A stretch of DNA of 51,465 nt, taken from contig JABDAL010000011.1 in NCBI GenBank assembly GCA_013289165.1, positions 1-51,465 of the forward strand. The letters are read 5' to 3'. Shown piece after piece: positions 24,834 through 34,035 of the stretch (its first letter is position 1; every line of letters starts with the position of its first letter). Source of the stretch: Bacteroidota bacterium. GTDB lineage: Bacteria; Bacteroidota; Bacteroidia; JABEUT01. The notes under the pieces were generated by a model that worked only from the letters and a program-made list of their open reading frames with translations, was not told the origin of the DNA and made no database searches. Position numbers and translations under genes: made by a program.

Positions 24834-25823
24834 ATGATAAATATGACCAATGAAGGAATCAATGTACTAAGCTTGTTTGACGGTGTGTCGACTGCTTATA
24901 TCGCTCTGGAAAGGGCAGGAATCAAAATAAACAACTATTACTCATCTGAAATAGATAAGTCGGCCTTAATGGTCCAGAACCATCACTATAGTGCCAATAC
25001 AAAGTTTCACCAGATTGGTGATGTAAGAGATGTTAAGGGGAATGACTACTTGGATTGTGGTTTGGTTATCCTAGCTTCGCCTTGTACCCAACTTTCCAGC
25101 GTGAACCCAAAAGACCGAAGCGGATTGGAAGGCCCAGACTCTAAGTTATTCTATGAAGCAGTAAGGATTCTCAAAGAAATATATTCGCTTAAAGAGCCTA
25201 ACAAGAATCTATATGTAGTGGCGGAAAATGTGGCAAGCATGTCACGTGAAAATCGAAATATCATTACCAACGAGCTTAAAAATATATTTGGTGATAGCCT
25301 ACAGATGCTTAAGATTGATTCGGCATTGGTATCTCCAAGCCACAGACGTAGGCTATACTGGACCAACATCCCAAAAGCTTCAATACCCAAGCCTAACAAC
25401 ACCAAGTATCAGGATGTATTGGTAAACGGGTATGCAGGTAGTGAAAAGGCCAATGTAATACTGACAAGTTCACTTACTTTAACCAATGGCCTATTCCGAC
25501 ACTTTAAAAGAAGAATAAGCAACGTTATATATAAGGATAAAGCATTTGCTCAACTGCCAACCAAAGAGAAACTGGAGCAGTACCCAGCCATATTAAAGAA
25601 GAGTGGATATATTGCCAAGGCCAGTAGGAATAAGGATGAATATGAGTTTTTAAATGGCTGTTATCGCTTACCTTCAATATTGGAACTTGAAAGGCTTATG
25701 ACTTTTCCAGATGGGTATATAAGCAACGTGGCTGGGGTTTCAAGAACAGAGAGGATGAAGCTGGTCGGATTATCGTTTACGGCTGATGTAGTGGCTCATT
25801 TGCTGTATTCACTTGTAACATAA
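24834..25823 (+). CDS. Orphan DNA cytosine-5 methyltransferase
   Basis: The product has 329 residues. Motif I is LSLFDGVSTAYIAL, motif IV is ASPCTQLSS with catalytic Cys 84, motif VI is AENVASM, motif VIII is SHRRRLYW, and motifs IX-X are at the end (LELERLMTFPDGY; VGLSFTADVVAHLL). It is more like phage/DNMT3-type enzymes than the R-M enzyme at 15171. No restriction gene is adjacent. It probably marks the island DNA against host restriction or regulates genes. Its end overlaps the convergent HerA-type gene by 47 bases. A second ATG is at 24843. Confidence 0.88.
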   Translation: MINMTNEGINVLSLFDGVSTAYIALERAGIKINNYYSSEIDKSALMVQNHHYSANTKFHQIGDVRDVKGNDYLDCGLVILASPCTQLSSVNPKDRSGLEGPDSKLFYEAVRILKEIYSLKEPNKNLYVVAENVASMSRENRNIITNELKNIFGDSLQMLKIDSALVSPSHRRRLYWTNIPKASIPKPNNTKYQDVLVNGYAGSEKANVILTSSLTLTNGLFRHFKRRISNVIYKDKAFAQLPTKEKLEQYPAILKKSGYIAKASRNKDEYEFLNGCYRLPSILELERLMTFPDGYISNVAGVSRTERMKLVGLSFTADVVAHLLYSLVT

Positions 25824-28017
25824 TATCTTTTGCGTCATTCAATTCTAAAATTACTGGCTGTTTCAATTTCATTGCTTTCCCAATTGCGATGCAATGTCTT
25901 TCCTCCAAAGTTGGAAGAAGATTTGAATAATCCGTACCAATATAATTCTCTAAGAATTGTTTTCCAGTATCGTCAAAAACTCGCATTGCAAAAATTGTGT
26001 TGCATTGATTTAGGATACTCTTACTGATATTAGCGGTACGTTGTGTTATTACCATTGACCCCAAGCCGTATTTCCTTCCCTGGAGAATAACTTTAGCAGT
26101 TCCGTTAGTGGCATTTATATCCCCATCGCTAGCAACCGAATTCCATTCTGGTACTAGTGAGTGTGCTTCTTCAAACACGATAAGAAATTTTGCTTCGTTA
26201 GTTTCCCCCAAACTTCTTGCTTTAATAAATACCTTTTCAGCAATTATTCTAGTTTTCTCCGCTGCTGTTAAATCTACCTTATTCGATATCTTATAAGCAC
26301 TGCCAGCCTTTGAAGCAGGGTGCCAATCAGGGTTTACAATAAGTATTCTTTTCTGGCCATTCACAAATGCTTCAAATTCGTTTGCAATTGTAGTTTTATA
26401 TAATGCTTGATTGCCCCAACTCTCAGGGTTATCCTGTGTTCCATTTGGTGGGCTCACTCTTAAAGCTGTAAGGGCTGTTTCTGATATATCTTCTTGAATT
26501 AAAGCTGAGTCAATATATTTCGCAAGTGCTTTAACATATTGATTAGTTAGGTCTACACAAATAATTTTAACAGATGTAGTCGCAATTAGTTTTTGAATCA
26601 ATTCAAAAGTCAAGAAGGACTTTCCTACACCAAGTATACCAAGTATTGCTGTATTGTGGGTAACCAGTTCGGCAGGATTTTTTATTGGAATACCATAATT
26701 TGTGTTAGGTAATTTGCCGATAAATTTACTAGGAGCATAGGTCACTTGTTGAGGGTTCATTAAAAATAATGGGCTATATATTTCAGGTAGCCATTTTACA
26801 GTTCTTAATTCATTCGTTGCCAAATTGTATTGACCTAATTTTTGGGCTGTCCCTACTACAAAGCCATGGGAATCCCTATGTTCCAAGTTCTCCTTTTCCG
26901 TCCTTGCATCAATTATTTGGAATAGAACTTCCTTAGTTCCAATTTCCGTTTGTATGACACTACCTTCTCCAACACCCTTCTCTTCAAGCAAAGTATCATC
27001 AAATAGTTTCTCGAATTTTATTTTGTTAATTGTTGAACCTACACATACATAACCTATTAGATTCTTAAAGTTCTTGTAAACATGATTCTCTTCTATCGTT
27101 TCTTTTACCTCTTCGGGAATAGAAGCTATATTCAGAATATATACAGCATTTGTTTTTGAAAAAATCGTTTTTTGATTTGCTAATAATTGAAATGATTTAA
27201 TATTGAACGAAACTAGGTTGTTATCCTTGTCCCTAAGAGAAACAACTTGAATCCACTTTTTCCCCAAAAGAATCTTTTCATTAATTATAATACCAGCCAC
27301 GCCATTAGATACATTTTCAAGATAAACAAGATTGCCCTTTAATTCCTTTTGCCTCGCTGGATTATTACTGGCAATTTCTACATTATACTGGTCCCCACTT
27401 TCATGCCCTATTACCTGACCAATAAATTGACTTGAGACTGTTTTGCTGGATATGTAATGTAAAAGGCTTCCAACCCATTTTGTGAACCATATAATGGGCT
27501 TATTAATCATCAGCAAAAAACCAAACCCTATTAGAACAGGAAACTCAACTGGGTTATCATTGTGCTGATAGAAAGAAATTACAATATCAAAGTAGAGGAC
27601 TGAAAAGACGATTTCTGGCCGTGAAATCTTACAGATAATATCCACTCCAATTTGTTGGAACTTCTCGAATTTTGAAAAGCCGTTAAGTAGAATAAGCAAC
27701 AGGGCTGCTCCAGTAAAACCTAAGGAACTATATTTCCAACAATCATAAAAGAGTAATGATTCTTTGTTATTAAGTCCCAGCAAAAAAAGGAAAATTGCAC
27801 TCCATCGTGTGATTACATCAATGGGTTTCGAGAAATAAGGCTCAGAAATATACGAGCTAAGGATAAGAGCAAGGCCCGTTACTATTAGAACTGCATTTAA
27901 CTTATTAGTTGAATCAAATAGAAACTGCCAATCATTGCTAAAATAGTGACCAATAAAGAGAATTATAGCCACATAAACCCCAACGACAAAGAAGCGTTGT
28001 TTAATATTTAACTCCAT
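25777..28017 (-). CDS. Membrane-anchored HerA/DUF87-type ATPase
   Basis: The protein has 746 residues. The first 180 or so hold about five or six hydrophobic helices. A central region (about 200-330) has beta-rich segments like the HAS-barrel of HerA proteins. The C-terminal motor has Walker A GILGVGKS at about residues 462-470, Walker B FLIVFEEAH around 612-620 and VITQRTANISKSILNQCNT downstream, typical of HerA/FtsK-type hexameric DNA translocases. No NurA, SIR2 or DUF4297 partner is adjacent. It is divergent from the 91-aa/xseA/xseB operon, 82 bases apart. It may pump DNA at the membrane, possibly in defence or island transfer; this is inference. Confidence 0.78.
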   Translation of the reverse strand: MELNIKQRFFVVGVYVAIILFIGHYFSNDWQFLFDSTNKLNAVLIVTGLALILSSYISEPYFSKPIDVITRWSAIFLFLLGLNNKESLLFYDCWKYSSLGFTGAALLLILLNGFSKFEKFQQIGVDIICKISRPEIVFSVLYFDIVISFYQHNDNPVEFPVLIGFGFLLMINKPIIWFTKWVGSLLHYISSKTVSSQFIGQVIGHESGDQYNVEIASNNPARQKELKGNLVYLENVSNGVAGIIINEKILLGKKWIQVVSLRDKDNNLVSFNIKSFQLLANQKTIFSKTNAVYILNIASIPEEVKETIEENHVYKNFKNLIGYVCVGSTINKIKFEKLFDDTLLEEKGVGEGSVIQTEIGTKEVLFQIIDARTEKENLEHRDSHGFVVGTAQKLGQYNLATNELRTVKWLPEIYSPLFLMNPQQVTYAPSKFIGKLPNTNYGIPIKNPAELVTHNTAILGILGVGKSFLTFELIQKLIATTSVKIICVDLTNQYVKALAKYIDSALIQEDISETALTALRVSPPNGTQDNPESWGNQALYKTTIANEFEAFVNGQKRILIVNPDWHPASKAGSAYKISNKVDLTAAEKTRIIAEKVFIKARSLGETNEAKFLIVFEEAHSLVPEWNSVASDGDINATNGTAKVILQGRKYGLGSMVITQRTANISKSILNQCNTIFAMRVFDDTGKQFLENYIGTDYSNLLPTLEERHCIAIGKAMKLKQPVILELNDAKDIMLQVNTANEPLHQP

Positions 28018-28099
28018 TCTTGATAATAGTTTACTACGATAACTCTATTTTTGTTATTATTCCCCAATAAAAGTAATCAATATACTCATTAATAGTTTG

Positions 28100-28372
28100 A
28101 TGAACCAGGGCAGCTTCCTAAAACTCAATATAAATGAACGTGCCGATACCGTCTGGTCCGAGGGTGAGTTTGTCGGTGCCCGTGATTATTATGGCTATAA
28201 GGTGGTCCTATACGTGCTCAAGGGGCTATTTGTTGAGGTATGGTATTTCAAAGCCACCAATAAAATTGAGAAGGTTGAACCGCTAGCCAATCAGAAAGAC
28301 CTGAACCATTATCTAAAAGACATCGACCTCGCAAGGTTGCTTGATGGTTATCCATATTCGGAAAATGATTAA
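28100..28372 (+). CDS. Small protein, 90 aa, first gene of the xse operon
   Basis: A soluble alpha/beta protein with FVGARDYYGYKVVLYVL and LFVEVWYF, then a helical C-terminus. It looks like an unnamed small protein widespread on Bacteroidota elements. The ATG at 28100 is preferred over the TTG at 28097. It ends 3 bases before xseA, so is probably co-translated. The function is unknown. Confidence 0.6.
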   Translation: MNQGSFLKLNINERADTVWSEGEFVGARDYYGYKVVLYVLKGLFVEVWYFKATNKIEKVEPLANQKDLNHYLKDIDLARLLDGYPYSEND

Positions 28373-28375
28373 AGT

Positions 28376-29812
28376 ATGTCAACAATGAATCCTATAAGGC
28401 TTTCAGAGTTAAATGCTAAAATCAATAGTGTTATTGAAACGGCATTTAATAATCAAAGCTTTTGGGTTATTGCAGACATTACAAACCATACATTCCGACC
28501 ACAAAAAAACTATCATGCTTTTGAATTAGTAGAGAAAGACCCAAACTCAAATAATATTATTGCAAAAATATCAGGCAAGGCTTGGGGTAATGGCACTAAT
28601 CGGATTAAGTACTTCGAGCAAGTAACTGGGCAGAAATTCACGAACAACATTAATGTACTAGTTCAAGTAAAAGTTACATTTCATAGTGTCTATGGTCTGT
28701 CTTTAGAAGTAATAGAAATAGATACAAACTTTACACTTGGAGTTTTAGAACAGCAAAGGCAAGCCACACTTGAGAAATTAGTGGCCCAAAACAGCTTTAT
28801 TCAAAAAGTAGGCGACAGATACTTAACTAAAAATAACCAGTTAAAATTACCTGCGGTAATACAACGCATTGCAGTAATTTCTTCTAAAACATCAGCTGGT
28901 GGAGAAGACTTTAAACACACTTTACAAAACAATCCTTTTGGCTTTTTATTCTTTATTGATGATTACTATACGGTAGTCCAGGGGGAAAGCAATGCGGAAC
29001 AATTTCTGGCCAAACTCATTCAGGTATTCGAGTCGCATAAGCCTTATGATGCAGTGATTATTACAAGAGGTGGAGGTGCCCAAACGGATTTTTTGATTTT
29101 TGATGATTATAATATAGGTAGGGCAGTTGCAAAATTTCCTATCCCCATTATCACTGGAATTGGACATCAAAGAAATGAAACCATAGTCGATTTAATGGCC
29201 CATACACAAACTAAAACACCTACCAAAGCAGCAGAGTTTATTATAGCCCACAACAAGGCCTTTGAAGATTCAATTTTATCATTTCAAAAAACCATACTTA
29301 TCAAATCACAACAATTATTTTCCATTCACTTCCAGGCTTTATCGGTACTCAATAGCATAGTTGTAAATAACACTAGAAACATTTTAAACAATTACAAAGA
29401 CTGCTTGGTGCAAATAAATCAGGTAACCATTAATACCTCAAAGACTATTATTTACAACAATAAAAACGCTTTAATAAATATTTCCTCTCAAATATTATCA
29501 AAACCCAGAATCATTCTGTACAATAGGATAAATGACATTAAAAATATAATCAGCAACCTTAATACTTTCAATTCTCAGTATCTCAAAAATCAAAAGGGTT
29601 ATTTAGGACATTTTGTTTCAATGTTTAAAATGATGGCACCTGATAATATATTAAGAAAGGGCTTTGCCATTGTTAAAGCGAACAATAAAATTACAAGTAA
29701 TCCAGATGATATTAAGATAGGAAACGATATTGATATTATACTTGCGGACACTCAAATTAAAACAACAGTTAAACAAAAAACAAAGTACAATGGAACAGAA
29801 TTTAACGTATGA
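28376..29812 (+). CDS. xseA: Exonuclease VII large subunit
   Basis: With XseB this forms exonuclease VII, which degrades single-stranded DNA to oligonucleotides. The 478 residues follow the family plan: an N-terminal OB-fold (about 5-115), SSKTSAGGEDF, ITRGGGAQTDFLIFDDYN, GIGHQRNETIVDL, then TKTPTKAAEF and a long coiled coil to the C-terminal domain. At the usual GHETD position the last residue is Asn (GHQRN), which may be a lineage variant or reduce activity. Island location is unusual, since xseAB is normally chromosomal housekeeping. It overlaps xseB by 23 bases. Confidence 0.88.
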   Translation: MSTMNPIRLSELNAKINSVIETAFNNQSFWVIADITNHTFRPQKNYHAFELVEKDPNSNNIIAKISGKAWGNGTNRIKYFEQVTGQKFTNNINVLVQVKVTFHSVYGLSLEVIEIDTNFTLGVLEQQRQATLEKLVAQNSFIQKVGDRYLTKNNQLKLPAVIQRIAVISSKTSAGGEDFKHTLQNNPFGFLFFIDDYYTVVQGESNAEQFLAKLIQVFESHKPYDAVIITRGGGAQTDFLIFDDYNIGRAVAKFPIPIITGIGHQRNETIVDLMAHTQTKTPTKAAEFIIAHNKAFEDSILSFQKTILIKSQQLFSIHFQALSVLNSIVVNNTRNILNNYKDCLVQINQVTINTSKTIIYNNKNALINISSQILSKPRIILYNRINDIKNIISNLNTFNSQYLKNQKGYLGHFVSMFKMMAPDNILRKGFAIVKANNKITSNPDDIKIGNDIDIILADTQIKTTVKQKTKYNGTEFNV

Positions 29813-30008
29813 GGAAGCTTATAAGCAATTAGAAGCAATTGCTAAAGAAATTGAAAACGAAAGTGTTTCAGTTGATGTTTTGGCTCAGAAAGTAAAGAGG
29901 GCATCGGAGCTCATTACCTTTTGTCAAGCAAAATTAAAATCAACGGAGACAGAGGTAAATAAAATCATTGCTCAAATGGAAAGTTCCAATAATAAAGGGG
30001 AGAATTAA
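29790..30008 (+). CDS. xseB: Exonuclease VII small subunit
   Basis: The product is 72 residues from the ATG at 29790 (MEQNLTYEEAYKQLEAI), the normal size and start of XseB. It has the helical hairpin that coats the XseA coiled coil (SYEEA-like opening, then VKRASELITFCQAKLKSTE). The frame runs upstream to 29730, but that part overlaps xseA and does not look like XseB. Confidence 0.88.
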   Translation: MEQNLTYEEAYKQLEAIAKEIENESVSVDVLAQKVKRASELITFCQAKLKSTETEVNKIIAQMESSNNKGEN

Positions 30009-30044
30009 GATAGATGGAGCACAATAACATTACTTCGAAAAGGG

Positions 30045-30737
30045 ATGAAAGCAATACTTAACAAGATAAAGGGAGCATTAAAGGGAATCTCTGTTGAAGG
30101 CTATGTTTCTATCATTGTAGCAATAGTTATAGGCTATTACTCAACGAAGGTTTCATTATTTATATCAAAACAACAAGTAGACATTAAAGGATTTGATTCT
30201 TTATTATCCAACTCGAATAGAACAATAGATACACTTAAAATGGAGCTTCAAGTACTGAGGCATCAGCTTGCTTTAAATGAGGCTGCACAATTAGAAGCAA
30301 ATAAGAACGCCTCTCTATCCGATGAAGCAAATATGAATGAATTTTCAAGCGCAATATTAAGAATGGGTGACAGGATAATGACTAGAAAGGAAGCACTTAA
30401 ATGGGATAATTCCACTACTTATTGGTGGACTATGTATATGAAAGAGATTATGCAGGGTCAGCTTGCTAATACGTATCTTTTGAAAAGCGATACTTTAAAC
30501 ACTCTTTGGGTAAGGGCTTATAGCTTAATGTATTTTTATAACCAAAATCCTAAAGGCAGCTTCAATAAGAAGGATTTTAATAGTGATTTTGATTTTCAAA
30601 ATCAGGAAAGAAGAATCAATGAAATTAACCCAAAAGCAGCGGAGGACTTTATGAGTTGCTGGAATGCAACTAATAAAGCCTACGAGGCAGGTTTGAAATA
30701 CTTAAAGAATGACAAAAGGTTTTTAAGATATAGGTAA
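30045..30737 (+). CDS. Single-pass membrane protein, 230 aa
   Basis: One transmembrane helix (about 18-38, YVSIIVAIVIGYYSTKVSLF) is followed by a coiled coil (about 50-85) and a helical C-terminal domain containing WDNSTTYWWTMYMKEIMQGQ. No family is recognised. It follows xseB by 36 bases in the same direction and may be the last member of that operon, giving a membrane link that parallels the membrane-anchored HerA ATPase. Confidence 0.55.
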   Translation: MKAILNKIKGALKGISVEGYVSIIVAIVIGYYSTKVSLFISKQQVDIKGFDSLLSNSNRTIDTLKMELQVLRHQLALNEAAQLEANKNASLSDEANMNEFSSAILRMGDRIMTRKEALKWDNSTTYWWTMYMKEIMQGQLANTYLLKSDTLNTLWVRAYSLMYFYNQNPKGSFNKKDFNSDFDFQNQERRINEINPKAAEDFMSCWNATNKAYEAGLKYLKNDKRFLRYR

Positions 30738-30783
30738 CATAAATTTACTACGTATCTTTACCTTATATAAAACATAAGCAACC

Positions 30784-30915
30784 ATGAACCATTTATTACT
30801 TTTAGATTCTTTGAAATTACCACCAATATTAATCAAAATAATATTGCTTGTGGCTCTATCCCTTAGCTATGCCTTTGGATATTATAGGGGTAAGAAAGTA
30901 TCAAAAAAGGACTAA
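30784..30915 (+). CDS. 43-aa membrane peptide
   Basis: ATG 30784 to TAA 30915 encodes a peptide with a single hydrophobic helix (ILIKIILLVALSLSYAFGYY) and a basic tail (RGKKVSKKD). It could be a small membrane protein or toxin-like peptide. The basic C-terminus predicts a C-in topology. It sits between larger co-oriented genes. Confidence 0.45.
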   Translation: MNHLLLLDSLKLPPILIKIILLVALSLSYAFGYYRGKKVSKKD

Positions 30916-30945
30916 ACAACAAGGTGAATTATTTTCAGTGATAAC

Positions 30946-31143
30946 ATGAAAAATACAACCAAACTGAAATTGATTCTCTTAAAGTATAGTGTTACTTTTG
31001 ATATGGATGAAGATGAGAGCCTTCTAATGACTGTTACTGATAAGAGACATGGCGAAAAGGAAACCTTCGTACATAAGAATTATACAGCGGTAGTCAGAAA
31101 AGCGTTTGTCTATATGAATAAACAAATAAGAAATCCACTATGA
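30946..31143 (+). CDS. Small hypothetical protein, 65 aa
   Basis: A short soluble protein with an acidic centre (DMDEDESLLM) and a basic C-terminus. Its TGA overlaps the ATG of the next gene (ATGA at 31140-31143), so the two are translationally coupled. No family is recognised. Confidence 0.45.
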   Translation: MKNTTKLKLILLKYSVTFDMDEDESLLMTVTDKRHGEKETFVHKNYTAVVRKAFVYMNKQIRNPL

Positions 31144-31400
31144 AACAAATCCTGTTGCCATTAGCCATTCTTATATTTCCTACTACTCAATTATTTGCAC
31201 AGGTAAACAAGCCAATAGATACAGTTGAAGTAAGACAAAAGCTAAACTTAATATTCAAAAAAGCGAGAGTGAGCGAATTATCAGATGCGGAAATTCATTA
31301 TTGGACGAGGTATATAATAATTGCTCGACAAATGGGGGATACATTACCTCCCCCACCTACTCATGGTTTTATAGATTCGCTTAGAAAGGGAAATCAATGA
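31140..31400 (+). CDS. Small secreted protein, 86 aa
   Basis: A signal peptide (MKQILLPLAILIFPTTQLFAQ) precedes a mature chain of about 65 residues that includes ELSDAEIHYWTRYIIIARQM. It is probably periplasmic. It is coupled to the preceding 65-aa gene by a 4-base overlap. The function is unknown. Confidence 0.5.
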   Translation: MKQILLPLAILIFPTTQLFAQVNKPIDTVEVRQKLNLIFKKARVSELSDAEIHYWTRYIIIARQMGDTLPPPPTHGFIDSLRKGNQ

Positions 31401-31437
31401 AATTATATATCGGACTACGGTTTATCCCAAGTATACT

Positions 31438-31677
31438 ATGGAAGGTATAGATAAACGTGTTAAAGGTTATAGAAAAGTAACTGCTCGCAGGGTATACTAC
31501 GATGATTATTGTCGTAAATACTGTAAGATTAAAGATGTAGTTGAAGAAAACGGGGAAATCAAATTCTTATACGCAAAGATGATAAGGTTTAGGATATTTG
31601 AAGTAACCCCGACATCTTATGTGTCAGAAGCCTACTTTAAGGAATATCTACGTCCTGCTTTCCCAAAATCCAAGTAG
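31438..31677 (+). CDS. Small basic protein, 79 aa
   Basis: A basic, Tyr-rich soluble protein (KGYRKVTARRVYYDDYCRKY) with two closely spaced cysteines. No signal or membrane segment and no known family. It may bind nucleic acid given its charge; this is a guess. Confidence 0.45.
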   Translation: MEGIDKRVKGYRKVTARRVYYDDYCRKYCKIKDVVEENGEIKFLYAKMIRFRIFEVTPTSYVSEAYFKEYLRPAFPKSK

Positions 31678-31820
31678 AGGCCGAATTAATTTCAATTACA
31701 AGAAAGCGTTTTTAAGTCTTACAAGTGTAGCGACTGTCTTTGTCAAGCTACTCTTGTTTGTTAGATAGCGGAAAGTGGCGCAATGAAGAGTGAATAAGTC
31801 TCTTGGAGCGAAATGTAAGA

Positions 31821-32054
31821 TTATTTTAAATCAATAACCTCGCTTACTTTAATCCCAAGATTTTTACAAGTAGATACTATAGTTTTAAGGCTCACATTTA
31901 CGTTCTTTTGTACTATTATTCTTATCACATTAGCCCTTTCAATCTGCATAATATCGGCAAGTTGAGTGTAGGATAGTTTCCTGTCCTTTTTTATTTTTTC
32001 AAGAGAAACAGCGAAATTATAAACCGCTTGTTCTAGCTCCTTCTTGGTAATCAT
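31821..32054 (-). CDS. XRE-family HTH regulator, 77 aa
   Basis: The central helix-turn-helix is LSYTQLADIMQIERANVIRI, followed by NVSLKTIVSTCKNLGIKVSEV, the standard Cro/C1-type five-helix fold without extra domains. It is oriented against its neighbours and could regulate the divergent lipoprotein gene 85 bases away. It resembles single-domain antitoxins or phage repressors, but no toxin is next to it. Confidence 0.7.
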   Translation of the reverse strand: MITKKELEQAVYNFAVSLEKIKKDRKLSYTQLADIMQIERANVIRIIVQKNVNVSLKTIVSTCKNLGIKVSEVIDLK

Positions 32055-32139
32055 GGTACCAATTTCAGGGTAATGTCTATATTTGCTGGTATCGTAGACA
32101 TGACTAGCAATGAAAACAACCCTTCCAATTCAAAAAACC

Positions 32140-33042
32140 ATGAAAAGATTAAATCTATTTTCCATTATTGTTATCTCTATGGTCCTTATTTCATGTAGTA
32201 ATAAGGACAAGCGAAATGAAAACAATAACTATGAAGTTAATTTTGCCGCTGGTGGTAAGACCAAGTTTGGTAACGATATATGCAACGTTTTACTTAAATC
32301 GCCTAGTGGTCAATCCCAAGTCATTGAAAGGTTTGAATGTGAGGCCACAGTGCATGGAACAGATTCATTGCTTTTAAAGGATATAACTGGAACAAAGGAT
32401 TTTTCCTATATAGATTCCTTAAAAATTCCTGATGGTTATGGGACCGTTTTAAAACAATATGCTGCAATTCAAAACTACAATCAGGTAACAAACCCTGCTA
32501 GTGATGATATTACGTTTTTCAGGTATATCTTATTTAAAAAGGATAATACCCTTTCTTTGGTTAAGGAATTATGGGAAGATAATAGTTTCAAAAAAGTATG
32601 TACTGACCCTGCAAAGGAGATATATAAAGTTGATTTGTTAGCAAAGGAATCTACTAATGGCAAGGGGGATAGTTCAACTAGTAATGTTCCAGAAAATTCG
32701 ACTTCTCAAAATCAAAATAGCAATATTAAAACCCTCGATGAAATCAAAATGGCTTTGTTAGATGGTAGTTATAAAAAAGTTCGGATATTATTGGGTCATG
32801 CAGATAAATATGGTCGTATAAGGCTTGGTAGCACTGGAGACGTAGTAGACTTTGACGTATTCTTTGATAAGGTTAACGATGGAGGTACAGTCAAACATCT
32901 TGTCTTGTTTTACTTGGGTGAGTATGTAAAAGAAATATATGCAGTTAATGACGGAGAGAGCGCACATTATGGAATACATACCCTTCAAGTAAGTAAAAAT
33001 GGCTTAACAAGTAATAGCGGAATGGATATTGGTCAATATTGA
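32140..33042 (+). CDS. Lipoprotein, 300 aa, unknown
   Basis: From the ATG at 32140 the N-terminus is MKRLNLFSIIVISMVLISC, with lipobox LISC, so it is likely an outer-membrane or periplasmic lipoprotein. The upstream 10 codons of the open frame precede the signal peptide and are excluded. The mature part has two halves separated by a Ser/Asn/Gln-rich linker near residues 185-205. The second half starts TLDEIKMALLDGSYKKVRIL. No family is recognised. Confidence 0.55.
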   Translation: MKRLNLFSIIVISMVLISCSNKDKRNENNNYEVNFAAGGKTKFGNDICNVLLKSPSGQSQVIERFECEATVHGTDSLLLKDITGTKDFSYIDSLKIPDGYGTVLKQYAAIQNYNQVTNPASDDITFFRYILFKKDNTLSLVKELWEDNSFKKVCTDPAKEIYKVDLLAKESTNGKGDSSTSNVPENSTSQNQNSNIKTLDEIKMALLDGSYKKVRILLGHADKYGRIRLGSTGDVVDFDVFFDKVNDGGTVKHLVLFYLGEYVKEIYAVNDGESAHYGIHTLQVSKNGLTSNSGMDIGQY

Positions 33043-33112
33043 TTATTCTGTTTATATTTATTGAACCACTATTAACAAACTTATAAAGTTATCTATAGTG
33101 GGGTACAAAAAA

Positions 33113-33136
33113 GAGCCCAGTATTTACACTGGGCCC
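33113..33136 (-). terminator. Rho-independent terminator for the outer-membrane protein gene
   Basis: On the - strand ACTGGGC-type 7-bp arms (33115-33121 and 33128-33134) form a GC-rich stem, followed by TTTTTTG. It lies 65 bases after the stop of the gene at 33201-34001. Confidence 0.65.
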
Positions 33137-33200
33137 TACCAAAACACAACTTAGTTCACGAAAAATCAGAAAAGTAAGCGGATGACTAAGTGCGTTATCA

Positions 33201-34001
33201 TTATTTAGCCTTAATGAGATATGTCACGCCCAAGCAAATATTAATACTTGTTAAAGGTTGCTTATACTCCGTTATTAACCTTCCTATGGTATTATTACGA
33301 TTGGTATTATCTATCAGAAAATCAGGTTCAGAAGAAGCATAAATACCTTGCAGATTAAGGCCCATGCATTTACTTAGTTTATAGCTAACCCCTAGTCCTG
33401 CCATATAGCCAAACGAATTAGCAGTACATCTTTGTTGGGTAAATGTCCCATCTTCCACACCACCATCTTCCACCGCAACGTCTATCTGCGGAGTAGTAGC
33501 ACTTGTAAATCCGCCTAAAAGTTTTGCAGTAATGGCAAACTTATCAGAGAATGGGTACCTGAAATATAAGCCACCCATAAAATTCCAGATGTCATACCCT
33601 CCAGAAACAGTAGTTGTAATTTGGTCCACATCAAATGATTTATCATATCCTGCGGAAATAGAGTCAAGTCCACTAAACCCATAATGAGAATAACTCACCA
33701 CCCCGCCAATACCTAAGTATTTGCAGAAATACCAGCCACCCTCTACACCATACGTACTTCCGTTACCTGCAAAACCCGCAGATAAATTATCTGGGTTATC
33801 TGATAACCATTTGCCAGCGTCACCAGTTATGTAAGAAGTATGTGTCCAATTACCCATTGAAATAGAGTATCCTCCTATTAAGCCGATGAAACCATTACTC
33901 ATGGTAGAGTTGTCAGAGTTTTTAGCTGGGGTAGCTGCATCTTGGGCATTTGCACCCATATTAAGGGCAAGCAGCAAAATAAAAATTGATAGATTTTTCA
34001 T
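33201..34001 (-). CDS. Outer-membrane beta-barrel protein
   Basis: A 266-residue protein with a signal peptide (MKNLSIFILLLALNMGANAQ). The mature part alternates hydrophobic and polar residues with many Gly and aromatics (GFIGLIGGYSISMGNW, YGVEGGWYF, LLGGFTSAT, SINICLGVTYLIKAK), typical of small barrel proteins such as OmpW/PorT-like types. It ends in a strand suited to BAM recognition. It is the last gene of a - strand group with a lipoprotein and a TonB receptor. The ligand is unknown. Confidence 0.7.
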   Translation of the reverse strand: MKNLSIFILLLALNMGANAQDAATPAKNSDNSTMSNGFIGLIGGYSISMGNWTHTSYITGDAGKWLSDNPDNLSAGFAGNGSTYGVEGGWYFCKYLGIGGVVSYSHYGFSGLDSISAGYDKSFDVDQITTTVSGGYDIWNFMGGLYFRYPFSDKFAITAKLLGGFTSATTPQIDVAVEDGGVEDGTFTQQRCTANSFGYMAGLGVSYKLSKCMGLNLQGIYASSEPDFLIDNTNRNNTIGRLITEYKQPLTSINICLGVTYLIKAK

Positions 34002-34035
34002 AATTCGTTTTTTTAATTAGTTGTTAATGCTTGTA

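Noticed and set aside
25777-28017. Known HerA-SIR2, HerA-DUF4297 or HerA-NurA system, or a conjugative coupling protein
   Set aside because: No such partner is adjacent, and no relaxase or mating-pair genes are present in the window.
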